Shown one piece after another: positions 18,174 to 26,471 of a stretch of 64,000 nucleotides of DNA. The translations under genes and the position numbers were made by a program. Every line of letters begins with the position of its first letter. Position 1 is the first letter of the stretch. Source of the stretch: Chryseobacterium cucumeris (lineage in GTDB: Bacteria > Bacteroidota > Bacteroidia > Flavobacteriales > Weeksellaceae); the NCBI RefSeq assembly GCF_016775705.1, contig NZ_CP068760.1, forward strand, positions 3,286,001 to 3,350,000, given 5' to 3'. A model generated the notes under the pieces. The model was not told the DNA's origin. It was given only the letters and a program-made list of their open reading frames with translations, and did not search any database.

Positions 18174-20053
18174 TATTTTTTAGAATTTAATGCGTTATAA
18201 ATTTGAGATGTTTTTTCAAACATACTATATAAAGATTTTATATTTGCATTTTTACCTTCAGCCAATGTAAAATCGTTACGAAGACTAAATGGTATCTTCT
18301 TATTGTCAGTTTTTTTAATGGCTCTGCCATACGATTCAATTACACCAGCCACATTTTGCACCATCATTTCAATAAATACTTTATGAATACTAGCATTTTC
18401 AGGATATTTAATTAGTTCCTTTTCAAGTAATGATAATAAGGTTTCATTGTCATTAGCATTAAGTTTTCCAATAACTTCTTGTGAAATGTCTTTTACTAAT
18501 ATACTTCCGGAACCATGATTAATTAATTTTTTGGTCAAGGTTCTAATATGCTGTGGTATTAATGAAGCGCCGCTAATTGTAGTGGAAAGTTGATCTCTCG
18601 AAATCCAATAATAATCTCTTAAATCAACGTTTGAAAGTTTAGGTTCAGTATTTAGCCATTTTATTACCTTTTCAGAAGCCCACTCTGATCTATATTGTTT
18701 TTTAATATCTTCTATTTTTTCTTCCCCTGCTAATATTTCAAGATCAATAAGTTGTTTTGGCTCCCCTTTTTGTAAAGATTGCCAATTATATATTTCTCTG
18801 AATAAGCTCGTTTCAGCATATTCTAATATCATGAGTTTAGCGAGAATGTCTGTTTTAAAGTCAGTTAACTTTGCGACCTTAACAAGTCTGTCCCTTAATG
18901 TAAAGGTGTTTAAAAATCTTTTTATTTGACGAGGATTACCTTTTAGTCCCTCCGTAATAATAGGTGATAGAGAAGCTATTAAAGATACACTTTCAATTAA
19001 TTCTTTTTTTTGTTCTTCATTAACTAAATCCTGAATATCTCCTAAACCAAAAACATCATATCTATTGTCTCTTCTATTTTCCACAAAAGCATCAATTACT
19101 TTTTGAAAATCATTTCCCATAGCTTTTTTACAGAAAAGCATAGTCAAATAAGTTTCAACTTCATTATCAGTTAGTTTAGGTAAATAATATGGTATTTGGA
19201 TGAGTTTTTCCAAGTAATCACTGACAATACGTTTATTTCTACTATCGGGGTCGTCAGCTTTTTCAATATTGTCAGTTTTATAACGATGTTCAATCGCATG
19301 CCTTACTATTCTTGGGTCAGCACCAATTACAAAAGCTGTTTTGTCAACATTTAAGAATAATTTAATAGCTTCTAGATTTTCTATGAGTCTATCAGGTGTA
19401 CACCTATCTAAATCATCGATAATCACAACAAGTTTCTTGATCTCTGATTTATCTATCATTTCTTTGAAGTCATCCCGGAATTCTCTAACAATTGTTACGT
19501 CTTCATCTTCATTCTTTTTAATTATATCTTTTAAAAACTCTTCAGCCCCATCTCCCTTCAGTTTCTCAGCTAGATCTTTAGGTTTAAGTTGAGAAAATTC
19601 ATTTAATAAAAATGGTAATAAAGAGGCTCCACCTGTTAAGTATGCTGCTGCTCCAGGAATAATAACTTTTTTGAAACTCAATCCTAATAAACGCATCCAT
19701 TTAACAGATTTAAAAAGTTTTATTGTTTCATCCTTTACCTTATTTCCAATAGTTTTATGTTTAGCAAATTTTTCAATGATAGATTCTAATAACGCAGCTT
19801 TAGCATCATCGTATCCTTCAAATACCCATCCATTAAAATATAGTACTAAGGTTTCATCTTTAAACCCATCTTTAGCATCTCCTGTTAATTCTTTTTCTAC
19901 AATTTTTAGAATGCTTGATTTTCCACTTCCCCAATCTCCAAATACCCCAATCGTTACTGGTAAAACTTTATCATCTTTGATTACATCAACCAGTAAGTCT
20001 GCATGTACTTTAAATCCCAAAAGATCTTCTGATGTTTCATTATCTGCCCACAT
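18173..20053 (-). CDS. qatA: QatA, KAP-family P-loop ATPase of the Qat system
   Basis: 626 residues. Walker A is G-D-W-G-S-G-K-S at 39-46 and Walker B is V-V-I-I-D-D-L-D-R with Asp213/214; the D-D-h-D-R form is the signature of KAP NTPases. A hydrophobic stretch at about 115-145 (V-I-I-P-G-A-A-A-Y-L-T-G-G) may insert in a membrane, as is usual in the KAP family between Walker A and B. The opening W-A-D-N-E-T-S-E-D-L-L-G-F is typical. It is the first gene of qatABCD, followed without a gap by qatB. The operon is AT-rich compared with the flanking mnmE. QatA is thought to power the system; its trigger is unknown. Confidence 0.94.
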   Translation of the reverse strand: MWADNETSEDLLGFKVHADLLVDVIKDDKVLPVTIGVFGDWGSGKSSILKIVEKELTGDAKDGFKDETLVLYFNGWVFEGYDDAKAALLESIIEKFAKHKTIGNKVKDETIKLFKSVKWMRLLGLSFKKVIIPGAAAYLTGGASLLPFLLNEFSQLKPKDLAEKLKGDGAEEFLKDIIKKNEDEDVTIVREFRDDFKEMIDKSEIKKLVVIIDDLDRCTPDRLIENLEAIKLFLNVDKTAFVIGADPRIVRHAIEHRYKTDNIEKADDPDSRNKRIVSDYLEKLIQIPYYLPKLTDNEVETYLTMLFCKKAMGNDFQKVIDAFVENRRDNRYDVFGLGDIQDLVNEEQKKELIESVSLIASLSPIITEGLKGNPRQIKRFLNTFTLRDRLVKVAKLTDFKTDILAKLMILEYAETSLFREIYNWQSLQKGEPKQLIDLEILAGEEKIEDIKKQYRSEWASEKVIKWLNTEPKLSNVDLRDYYWISRDQLSTTISGASLIPQHIRTLTKKLINHGSGSILVKDISQEVIGKLNANDNETLLSLLEKELIKYPENASIHKVFIEMMVQNVAGVIESYGRAIKKTDNKKIPFSLRNDFTLAEGKNANIKSLYSMFEKTSQIYNALNSKK

Positions 20054-20476
20054 ATTATTGTTTAGCTTTTATTGATTTTTTTACGATAAACACTTCATTT
20101 AAAATTATCTCTATAATGAAAATTACTTCCACTATAGACTTTAAAAATAAATACCAAATGATATTCAATTGATTATAAAATAGATTAGAATTACTGGCTT
20201 GGTTTCCAGTTATGTTACGATAGTCTTCGAACTATATGCCAAGAAATGGTATAATTTAGTTTCATAATATTGAAAGTTTAATTTTGACGATCCAAAATTT
20301 TGAATTGCCTATTTTCACGGGTAGTAGTTTGCTACTAATTTATACAAAATAAATTAATTAAATTTAATAAACATTACGGCTTCCCGTAAATAAATTTACT
20401 TTACTATATTTTCAAAGAGGACTAAAATATCCAGCTTCCTGAATTCTTGAAAAAAGGTTGAACGATATTATAATTT
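20054..20476. other. AT-rich leader and intergenic region upstream of qatA
   Basis: About 420 bases with no credible gene. It should hold the qat promoter on the minus strand, but I see no clear TAnnTTTG box. Small hairpins are visible: ATAGT / ACTAT around 20221-20236, and TAGTAG / CTACTA around 20321-20337. Confidence 0.4.
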
Positions 20477-20695
20477 TTAAATATCTATATCATCAAATAT
20501 ATTTCTTAGAGTATTTTTAAATGATTTTTCTTCTATTGAATTTAATACTCTTTCTGGTTTTATCGGTTTTTCAAAATCGTTTTCTTCAATCCAGTTTTTA
20601 GCCAATTCTATCTCCTTCTCAATCATTTCACAAATGGGTTTCTCTTCATTATATTCTTCTAAAAGAATATTCATTCTCTCAAAAAAATCCTCCAT
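20477..20695 (-). CDS. Small acidic protein, unknown, beside the Qat operon
   Basis: 72 residues, mostly charged helices (E-Y-N-E-E-K-P-I-C-E-M-I-E-K-E-I-E-L-A-K-N-W), acidic overall. No motif recognised. It points the same way as qatA but is separated by 420 bases. Its start lies 11 bases inside the right-hand repeat element (20706-20757), so it may be an end fragment of a larger gene cut by the event that placed the repeat. It could also be an accessory protein of the island. Confidence 0.4.
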   Translation of the reverse strand: MEDFFERMNILLEEYNEEKPICEMIEKEIELAKNWIEENDFEKPIKPERVLNSIEEKSFKNTLRNIFDDIDI

Positions 20696-20705
20696 ATGTT
20701 CCCCC

Positions 20706-20757
20706 GCTCCGCAAAGTCTCCAGACTTTGAGGCATTAATAAAGCTCCAAAGCTCAGA
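20706..20757. repeat. Inverted-repeat element, right flank of the qat region
   Basis: GCTCCGCAAAGTCTCC onward matches the left-flank element at 15001 with about six differences in 40 bases. It has its own weaker arms (TCTCCAGACTTTGAGG and CTCCAAAGCTCAGA). The two copies bracket 5.7 kb holding qatABCD and one small frame. Confidence 0.6.
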
Positions 20758-20783
20758 AACCACGAACAGGGACTTCAATAAAC

Positions 20784-20810
20784 AAAAAAACAGCCTCAAA
20801 AAAGGCTGTT
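20784..20810 (-). terminator. Intrinsic terminator of mnmE
   Basis: Stem AACAGCCT / AGGCTGTT with a 6-nt A-rich loop. On the minus strand it is followed by a run of seven T. Confidence 0.8.
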
Positions 20811-20857
20811 TTATATTTCGAATTCAAAATTCTTAAAATATGATAAAGAAGATTGGG

Positions 20858-22243
20858 TTATTTCCCAATACAAAACTTAGAAAAAATATTCCCCAGCACC
20901 TCATCATTGGTCACCTCTCCGGATATTTCTCCAAGATGTTCCAGGGCATTTCTAAGCTCATAAGCCAGTAATTCCGTAGAGATCTGGAAAGAGATCGCTT
21001 CTTTTACTTTATGAACCGCATCCATGGATTTTCTTAAGGCTTCAAAGTGTCGTTGATTGGTGATCACAACATTATTTTCTTCAGTTTTCAAATGTTCCAC
21101 ATACGAAGAAAGCTCATTTTTCAGATCCTGAATATTTTGATTTTCAACCGCTGAGATTTTGATAAAATCAAAATCGTGAGAAATGGCGTTTCTGAAAATA
21201 TCTTCTACCGTTTCGTATTTTGTGGGAATTACTTCGTCAATTTTTGTTGCGCAGATAATCAGCTTCAGATCTTCTCTTAACAAAGATTGAATCATTTCAA
21301 TATCTTCAGAAAAATCCTCGGTAGCAGCATCTGCCAGATACACCAGAATATTGGCGTTTTCTACTTTTTCTTTGGCTTTCTTTACCCCGATTGCTTCAAT
21401 TTCATCTACCGTTTCACGAAGTCCGGCAGTGTCAATTAACCGGAAAGCATGACCTTTAATATGAAGAACTTCCTCAATGGTATCTCTCGTTGTTCCGGCA
21501 ATATTACTCACAATCGCTCTTTCTTCCTTCAAAAGGGAGTTCAGCAGCGTAGACTTTCCAGCGTTCGGTTTTCCAATGATGGCAACCGCAGTTCCGTTTT
21601 TAATGGCATTTCCGTATTGGAAACTTTCAATCAACGAATTTAATTTGACTTCAATTTTATCCAGTAATCCGCTTAGGGCACTTCTGTCTGCAAATTCCAC
21701 ATCTTCTTCTGCAAAATCAAGTTCCAGTTCAATTAAGGAAACGAAATTTAAAAGGTCAGTCCTCAATACAGAGATTTCATTGGTGATTCCTCCTTTCAGC
21801 TGGTTGATGGCTACTTTTCTCGAAGCTTCATTTTCAGAGGCGATGACATCAGCAATCGCTTCTGCCTGAGAAAGGTCAATTCTGCCATTGATAAAAGCAC
21901 GAAGGGTAAATTCCCCTGCTTTAGCCATTCTTGCCCCGTTTTTGATCAGGGTTTCAAGAATACGTTTTCCGATATGCGGAGAGCCGTGAAAAGCAATCTC
22001 CACAGAATTCTCAGTGGTGAAACTTTTCGGAGCCAGGAAAATAGAAAGCATCACCTCATCAATAGCTTCCTCCTCATCCATAAAATAACCGTAATGAATG
22101 GTATGAGATTTCTGTTTTTCCAGATTTTTGGCCGGAAAACTTTTCTGAACCACAGATAAAGCTTCATTTCCTGAAACACGGATGATGCCTAAAGCACCTA
22201 TTCCATTGGCCGTAGCCAGTGCACATATCGTATCGTTATTCAT
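20858..22243 (-). CDS. mnmE: tRNA modification GTPase MnmE (TrmE)
   Basis: 461 residues, full length. With MnmG it modifies the wobble uridine (xnm5U) of certain tRNAs. N-terminal formyl-THF-binding domain at about 1-120 (T-I-C-A-L-A-T-A-N-G-I-G-A-L-G-I-I-R). The G domain begins at about 215: G1 G-K-P-N-A-G-K-S, G3 D-T-A-G-L-R-E and G4 T-K-I-D are all visible. The last four residues C-I-G-K contain the invariant catalytic cysteine. A -7 box (22248-22255) ends only four bases before the ATG, so the transcript may be leaderless. It has an intrinsic terminator and is part of the fixed chromosome to the right of the Qat island. Confidence 0.97.
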   Translation of the reverse strand: MNNDTICALATANGIGALGIIRVSGNEALSVVQKSFPAKNLEKQKSHTIHYGYFMDEEEAIDEVMLSIFLAPKSFTTENSVEIAFHGSPHIGKRILETLIKNGARMAKAGEFTLRAFINGRIDLSQAEAIADVIASENEASRKVAINQLKGGITNEISVLRTDLLNFVSLIELELDFAEEDVEFADRSALSGLLDKIEVKLNSLIESFQYGNAIKNGTAVAIIGKPNAGKSTLLNSLLKEERAIVSNIAGTTRDTIEEVLHIKGHAFRLIDTAGLRETVDEIEAIGVKKAKEKVENANILVYLADAATEDFSEDIEMIQSLLREDLKLIICATKIDEVIPTKYETVEDIFRNAISHDFDFIKISAVENQNIQDLKNELSSYVEHLKTEENNVVITNQRHFEALRKSMDAVHKVKEAISFQISTELLAYELRNALEHLGEISGEVTNDEVLGNIFSKFCIGK

Positions 22244-22247
22244 GCTG

Positions 22248-22255
22248 CAAATTTA
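22248..22255 (-). promoter_or_regulatory. -7 box directly before mnmE
   Basis: TAAATTTG on the minus strand matches TAnnTTTG; only four bases separate it from the ATG, which implies a start of transcription at or inside the start codon. Confidence 0.45.
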
Positions 22256-22683
22256 CGGTTTTTAATGTGAATTTGAATGGACGTCTGTTATTCAGATTAT
22301 CTATTGTTGTATTCAGTTAAAAACAGCTAAGGTTAAAAAAGGCTATGTTTTGAGGATGTGTTTGTATGAAAGATGTATTTGCTATATCAATAAATGCCTA
22401 ATTATTTCTATTAAACATGTAAAGAAAATACCATTTGAAATATAAAATCCAGAAAATAATTCTGTTGAATATAGGTGCGATGTGAAGAGTGTAATTTGTT
22501 GTGGTGTAACAATTATAAGTGTTTTTTGATAGCCTTGGCAGTCATATATAGTGTTTAAATATCATATAAAAACGAAAAAATTAAACAGTTGTTTGGTATG
22601 TTAATTGTTGTTAGTGGGGTCGATGATGTTGAAAATTTAAATATTTTTTATTTAAATAATAATAATTTGTTAAAGTATTATAA
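22256..22683. other. AT-rich intergenic region between mnmE and an exported-protein gene
   Basis: About 430 bases, no credible frame. The run just before 22684 (repeated AATAAT, then TTTGTT) is likely promoter DNA of the next gene. Nothing else recognised. Confidence 0.45.
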
Positions 22684-23742
22684 ATGTGTATGAATAACCT
22701 ATTTTTTTTAAATATTAATAAAAAATTATCTTTTTTATTAATGTTCGTCTTCAGTACAACGGCTTATGCCCAGTGTATTCCTTACACCGGACAGGCGCTC
22801 ACAAGCGGAAATACCTATTGTCTTAACGGAACCCTCAGTGTAACTACCAATATCAGCATCCCGAACGGAGCAACCCTTATCATTCAATCCGGACAATTGC
22901 AATCCAATAGTATCCAGGTCGATGGAGTGTTGGAAATTGGTGATGGTGCAAGTGTTAAATCCACAGGAACAGTGAAAGTAGGAACTTTCGGATCTCAGAA
23001 GAATTCAAAAATTACATTAGGAGCGAAATCCTTTCTATCCCTTGTAGGATCAGTGATTCAGGAAGATCCGTCATTTGGTGGTTTTTATCCCGGAACAACG
23101 TCAGTTATTGAAATGGGAACAAGCAGTGTGGTAGAGATTTGCGGAACATTTACCCAACAGTCTACCACCTATCCTTCTGTTGAATATGTAGGTATTTCTA
23201 CCGGGAGAGCGTACTGTATTGCAAAAGCAGACGTAAGTGGCGGAGGAGGAGCTTCCATCATCAGTGATGACAGTCAGATCGTAGCTATTGTCATGGGATC
23301 CGTAATAGGACTAGGAATGGGGAATTCCAGTTTCTGTGGACCAAATGCAACAAAAGCAATGTGTCCCTCTCTTTGGCCTGAAGGATTGTCTGAAGCTAAA
23401 ACAAGTTGTGGAAATGCACCCCTGATTATTGATGAGATCGATGGATTTTGTACAAAACCCGGCATTTCAGGAACCCCTGACGGATATACAAAATTCGGAA
23501 TTACCGTACAGCAGAAAAGCGATTCGTGGCCTGAAAATATTCCTAATGGATTTCTGGCTATGGAATCAAAAAATAAAGGTTTTGTGATTACCAGAGTTCA
23601 GCATGTAAGCCAGACGCCACAGCCCGGAGATGCCATCGCAGAACCGAAAGAAGGAATGCTTCTGTATGATATTCAGGATAAATGTGTGAAGCTTTATAAC
23701 GGAACTGAGTGGAACTGTGTACAAAGAAGCTGTAATGATTAA
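22684..23742 (+). CDS. Exported protein with C-terminal Y-N-G-x-x-W module
   Basis: 352 residues. A signal peptide ends near TTAYAQ (about 29); a second ATG two codons in is an equally possible start. Residues 35-150 look like a short right-handed beta-helix or adhesin-like repeat (L-N-G-T-L-S-V-T-T-N-I-S-I-P-N-G-A-T-L). The C-terminal segment E-G-M-L-L-Y-D-I-Q-D-K-C-V-K-L-Y-N-G-T-E-W-N-C is a motif shared with the protein encoded just downstream and common in flavobacterial surface proteins. No T9SS domain. It forms a two-gene operon with 23760-24275 (17-base gap). Function unknown. Confidence 0.7.
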   Translation: MCMNNLFFLNINKKLSFLLMFVFSTTAYAQCIPYTGQALTSGNTYCLNGTLSVTTNISIPNGATLIIQSGQLQSNSIQVDGVLEIGDGASVKSTGTVKVGTFGSQKNSKITLGAKSFLSLVGSVIQEDPSFGGFYPGTTSVIEMGTSSVVEICGTFTQQSTTYPSVEYVGISTGRAYCIAKADVSGGGGASIISDDSQIVAIVMGSVIGLGMGNSSFCGPNATKAMCPSLWPEGLSEAKTSCGNAPLIIDEIDGFCTKPGISGTPDGYTKFGITVQQKSDSWPENIPNGFLAMESKNKGFVITRVQHVSQTPQPGDAIAEPKEGMLLYDIQDKCVKLYNGTEWNCVQRSCND

Positions 23743-23759
23743 TCTAACCGATAAATAGT

Positions 23760-24275
23760 ATGAAAAATATAAGAAATATAAGTATAGCAGTTGCTTTAAT
23801 CGTTTTCAATTCAGTTTTTGCGCAAGTAGCGATTGGTAAACAGACTGTAGATGGAAACAGTACTATATTAGATTTTGATAATACATCAGGAAATACAAAA
23901 GGTTTAATTCTTCCCGCTACCTCAGGATTTCCTGCAGGATCTCTGGTGAACGGAACATTCATCTTTGATGTAACAGATAATAAAGTGAAGGTCTACGAAA
24001 ATGATGCGTGGAAATCCTTGTCAGATACCGGAAGTTCAAGTGCAATTGCTGCTAATAATTCTGCTGAAATAGGGAAGGGAGTGATTATGGGTGAAGCTAC
24101 AAGTTCTGCTGATGGCGTATTGGTGCTGGAATCTCAGAATAAAGCGATGATTCTTCCTCAGATAGCCACGCCGCATCTTAATGTAAAAAATCCATATCCG
24201 GGAATGATGTGCTATGATACAACCAGTAAAACACTGGCGGTATTTGATGGCTCAGTCTGGAATTACTGGAAATAA
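23760..24275 (+). CDS. Small exported protein with C-terminal Y-D/W module
   Basis: 171 residues with a signal peptide ending at V-F-A-Q (about 21). The mature part contains two copies of a short module: F-I-F-D-V-T-D-N-K-V-K-V-Y-E-N-D-A-W-K at about 66-84, and G-M-M-C-Y-D-T-T-S-K-T-L-A-V-F-D-G-S-V-W near the end. The same module ends the upstream protein. Lies 17 bases after that gene, so the two are co-transcribed, and ends at a bidirectional terminator. Function unknown; a structural or surface role is a guess. Confidence 0.65.
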   Translation: MKNIRNISIAVALIVFNSVFAQVAIGKQTVDGNSTILDFDNTSGNTKGLILPATSGFPAGSLVNGTFIFDVTDNKVKVYENDAWKSLSDTGSSSAIAANNSAEIGKGVIMGEATSSADGVLVLESQNKAMILPQIATPHLNVKNPYPGMMCYDTTSKTLAVFDGSVWNYWK

Positions 24276-24310
24276 ACAATAAGCTAATCCGGAATATTCC
24301 GTTGAAAAGA

Positions 24311-24345
24311 AAAAAGCAGCCATGTACAATACGCGGCTGCTTTTT
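24311..24345. terminator. Bidirectional terminator between convergent genes
   Basis: An 11-bp stem (AAAAAGCAGCC / GGCTGCTTTTT) with a 13-nt loop and A/T tracts on both sides; it serves both the exported-protein operon and the Lrp-type gene. Confidence 0.85.
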
Positions 24346-24348
24346 AGC

Positions 24349-24819
24349 TTAAATAATCTGCACACTTTCCTTAATGCTGTTCATGACAAAAATGCTCTTC
24401 GTCTGGCCGATTCCTTCAATTTCTGATAATTTGTTCACGAAAAACTCATGAAATTCATCCATATTGGGAGCAAGGATCTTCAGCATAAAGTCAAAATCAC
24501 CGCTGATATTGTAAAATTCTACCACTTCCTTCAATCTGCCCACTTCCTCAATGAATTTTCCCGCAGTTTTCTTGTTGTGAACATTTAAAGCGATCATACA
24601 GATCACCATCATTCCTTTATTAACCTTTTTACGGTCAACCACAGCAGTATACTCTTTAATGATTCCCTGTTTTTCCATACGTTTGATACGCTCATGCGTA
24701 GGAGTAGGACTCAGATTGATTCTTGCCGAAATATCACGGACACTCATCTTTGCGTCTTTCTGAAGCAGACGGAGAATGGATAAGTCTTTTTCATCGGGAA
24801 TATAATTTTCAGTTGCCAT
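24349..24819 (-). CDS. Lrp/AsnC-family transcriptional regulator
   Basis: 156 residues. N-terminal helix-turn-helix at about 10-60 (D-L-S-I-L-R-L-L-Q-K-D-A-K-M-S-V-R-D-I-S-A-R) and a C-terminal RAM/AsnC ligand-binding domain at about 70-150 (G-D-F-D-F-M-L-K-I-L). Family members sense amino acids and control transport or catabolism. It is divergent from an MFS exporter; between them lies a near-perfect palindrome at 24870-24890, a likely binding site for autoregulation and control of the transporter. Which amino acid it senses cannot be told. Confidence 0.92.
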   Translation of the reverse strand: MATENYIPDEKDLSILRLLQKDAKMSVRDISARINLSPTPTHERIKRMEKQGIIKEYTAVVDRKKVNKGMMVICMIALNVHNKKTAGKFIEEVGRLKEVVEFYNISGDFDFMLKILAPNMDEFHEFFVNKLSEIEGIGQTKSIFVMNSIKESVQII

Positions 24820-24869
24820 TTTGTTCTGTTTTTATAGGTTTTTTATAGTGTATCAGATGTTTTGTTCTT

Positions 24870-24890
24870 TTGAATATTTTAAATATTCAA
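24870..24890. promoter_or_regulatory. Palindromic operator between the Lrp-type gene and the MFS gene
   Basis: Core GAATATTTTAAATATTC, extended by TT before and AA after, is a perfect inverted repeat around a single central base. It lies 51 bases from the regulator start and 72 from the transporter start, the usual place for an Lrp-family site. Confidence 0.55.
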
Positions 24891-24938
24891 TATTGTTCCA
24901 AATTTAAGGTTAAATTTTCAAATACGTTCTGTTAATTT

Positions 24939-24946
24939 TAATTTTG
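24939..24946 (+). promoter_or_regulatory. -7 box of the MFS gene
   Basis: TAATTTTG, matching TAnnTTTG, 16 bases before the ATG at 24962. Confidence 0.5.
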
Positions 24947-24961
24947 CAGGAAATTTGAAAC

Positions 24962-26350
24962 ATGGATACAAGGAAGAATGTAATATTAATTTTAGCATCG
25001 GTAGGAACATTTGTAGAGGCGTTGGATATTGCCATTATTAATTTGACCATTCCTTCTATTCAGCAGCAGTTTCAGATTGGAGCAGAGACGGTTCAGTGGC
25101 TGCAGACACTTTATGTATTGTTCTTTGGCGGATTTCTGATCATTGGAGGAAAGCTTTCAGATCAGATCGGAAGAAAAAAAATGTTTTTATGGGGAGCGCT
25201 GATTTTTATGCTGACTTCGTTAGGAGCCGGACTATCTCAGAACTTTGAAGTGCTGGCGGTATTCCGTGCTTTACAGGGACTGGGAGCAGCATTGGTAATG
25301 CCTTCTGCACTGTCTATCGTGACCAATACTTTCAGAGGAGAGCAGGAGAGAAACCGTGCCATCGGAATTTTCAGTTCATTTGCTGCCATTGGTTCAGGAA
25401 GTGGTCTTTCAGTAGGAGGAATCATCAGTACTTACCTGAGCTGGCATTGGGTTTTCCTCATCAATGTTCCTATTCTTTTGATCACATTGGTGCTGTCGTA
25501 CTATTATCTGCCAACCGATGAAAAAAGCGAAACCGCTCAGAAAACAGATATGGTTTCAGGAATATTGATGGTGTTTGGATTGCTAAGCCTGACTTACGGA
25601 ACACATGAATTGGTTCACATCAAAGAACAGCCTTTCCTGGTAACAGGTTCTTTAATACTCGCTTTAGTACTTCTTGTTATGGTGTACTATCGTTTAAAAT
25701 CCGTTGCAGAGCCATTGGTAGATTTAAAACTGTTTAAACACAGATCTTTAGTAGTTTCCAATGCTGTATTCTTTACTCTGGGAGCATTTTTTATCGGATT
25801 TTTATTCCTGATTTCACTGATGCTTCAGAAAGATATGGGCTACAGCGCTGCTTCCGCAGGGTTAATGCTTGTTCCGTTCAGTATTCTGTCAGCGTTAACC
25901 GCTAAATTCATTTTGCCGTATGTATCCAAACGTCTCAGCTCATCTCAAATGGGTGTTTTGGGATGGTTGTTTATGCTTGCCGGTGGTTTGCTGCTCTTAA
26001 TTTCTGTATATGCAGGACATCCGCTGACTATGGTTTTGTTTGGAGCGGCATGTATTTCAGGAATAGGAATGACGTTCTGTTTTACCGCACTTTCAGTAAT
26101 GGGAATTCAGGATGTTGAGCCGGCACATTACGGATTGGCATCAAGTTTGAGCTCTACAAGTTACTTTTTGGGAGCAGGAATCGGATTGTCGTTTATGACC
26201 TTAATGAGCCAGATCTTTCCGTCAGAACTTTCTGTGGGAAGCCTGAATCTGATTATTTTGATCAGTTACGCTTTACTGGCTCTAGGAATGTTATTTTATT
26301 TTATATTGAAAAGCATAAAAGTGAAGCAGGCAGAAGTAGCCGTTTCATAA
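24962..26350 (+). CDS. MFS drug/metabolite exporter, DHA2-like
   Basis: 462 residues with about 14 hydrophobic segments, as in the DHA2 (EmrB/QacA) branch of the major facilitator superfamily. The MFS motif A between helices 2 and 3 is present (G-G-K-L-S-D-Q-I-G-R-K), and the motif C-like G-S-G-S-G-L-S-V-G-G lies in helix 5. Antiport of drugs, acids or amino acids against protons across the inner membrane is expected. Divergent from an Lrp-type regulator, which suggests amino-acid-linked export, though this is inference. A terminator follows at 26387-26420. Confidence 0.9.
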   Translation: MDTRKNVILILASVGTFVEALDIAIINLTIPSIQQQFQIGAETVQWLQTLYVLFFGGFLIIGGKLSDQIGRKKMFLWGALIFMLTSLGAGLSQNFEVLAVFRALQGLGAALVMPSALSIVTNTFRGEQERNRAIGIFSSFAAIGSGSGLSVGGIISTYLSWHWVFLINVPILLITLVLSYYYLPTDEKSETAQKTDMVSGILMVFGLLSLTYGTHELVHIKEQPFLVTGSLILALVLLVMVYYRLKSVAEPLVDLKLFKHRSLVVSNAVFFTLGAFFIGFLFLISLMLQKDMGYSAASAGLMLVPFSILSALTAKFILPYVSKRLSSSQMGVLGWLFMLAGGLLLLISVYAGHPLTMVLFGAACISGIGMTFCFTALSVMGIQDVEPAHYGLASSLSSTSYFLGAGIGLSFMTLMSQIFPSELSVGSLNLIILISYALLALGMLFYFILKSIKVKQAEVAVS

Positions 26351-26386
26351 CGAGCAGCCTTAAAAATACACAAACTATATGACGAA

Positions 26387-26420
26387 AGAATCGGTGCTTA
26401 GGGGCCGGTTCTTTTTTTTT
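26387..26420 (+). terminator. Intrinsic terminator of the MFS gene
   Basis: Stem AGAATCGG / CCGGTTCT (one wobble) with a 10-nt loop, then nine T. It lies downstream of a possible ATG at 26379, which argues against that start for the next gene. Confidence 0.75.
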
Positions 26421-26447
26421 GATTTTTGCTATTCTGCTTTCCTTTAT

Positions 26448-26455
26448 TACCTTTG
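26448..26455 (+). promoter_or_regulatory. -7 box of the metallophosphoesterase gene
   Basis: TACCTTTG, matching TAnnTTTG, 17 bases before the ATG at 26472. Confidence 0.55.
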
Positions 26456-26471
26456 CTGTTTACTATATATC

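Noticed and set aside
26379-26471. Longer N-terminus for the metallophosphoesterase
   Set aside because: It would be encoded across the terminator hairpin of the upstream gene and its promoter.
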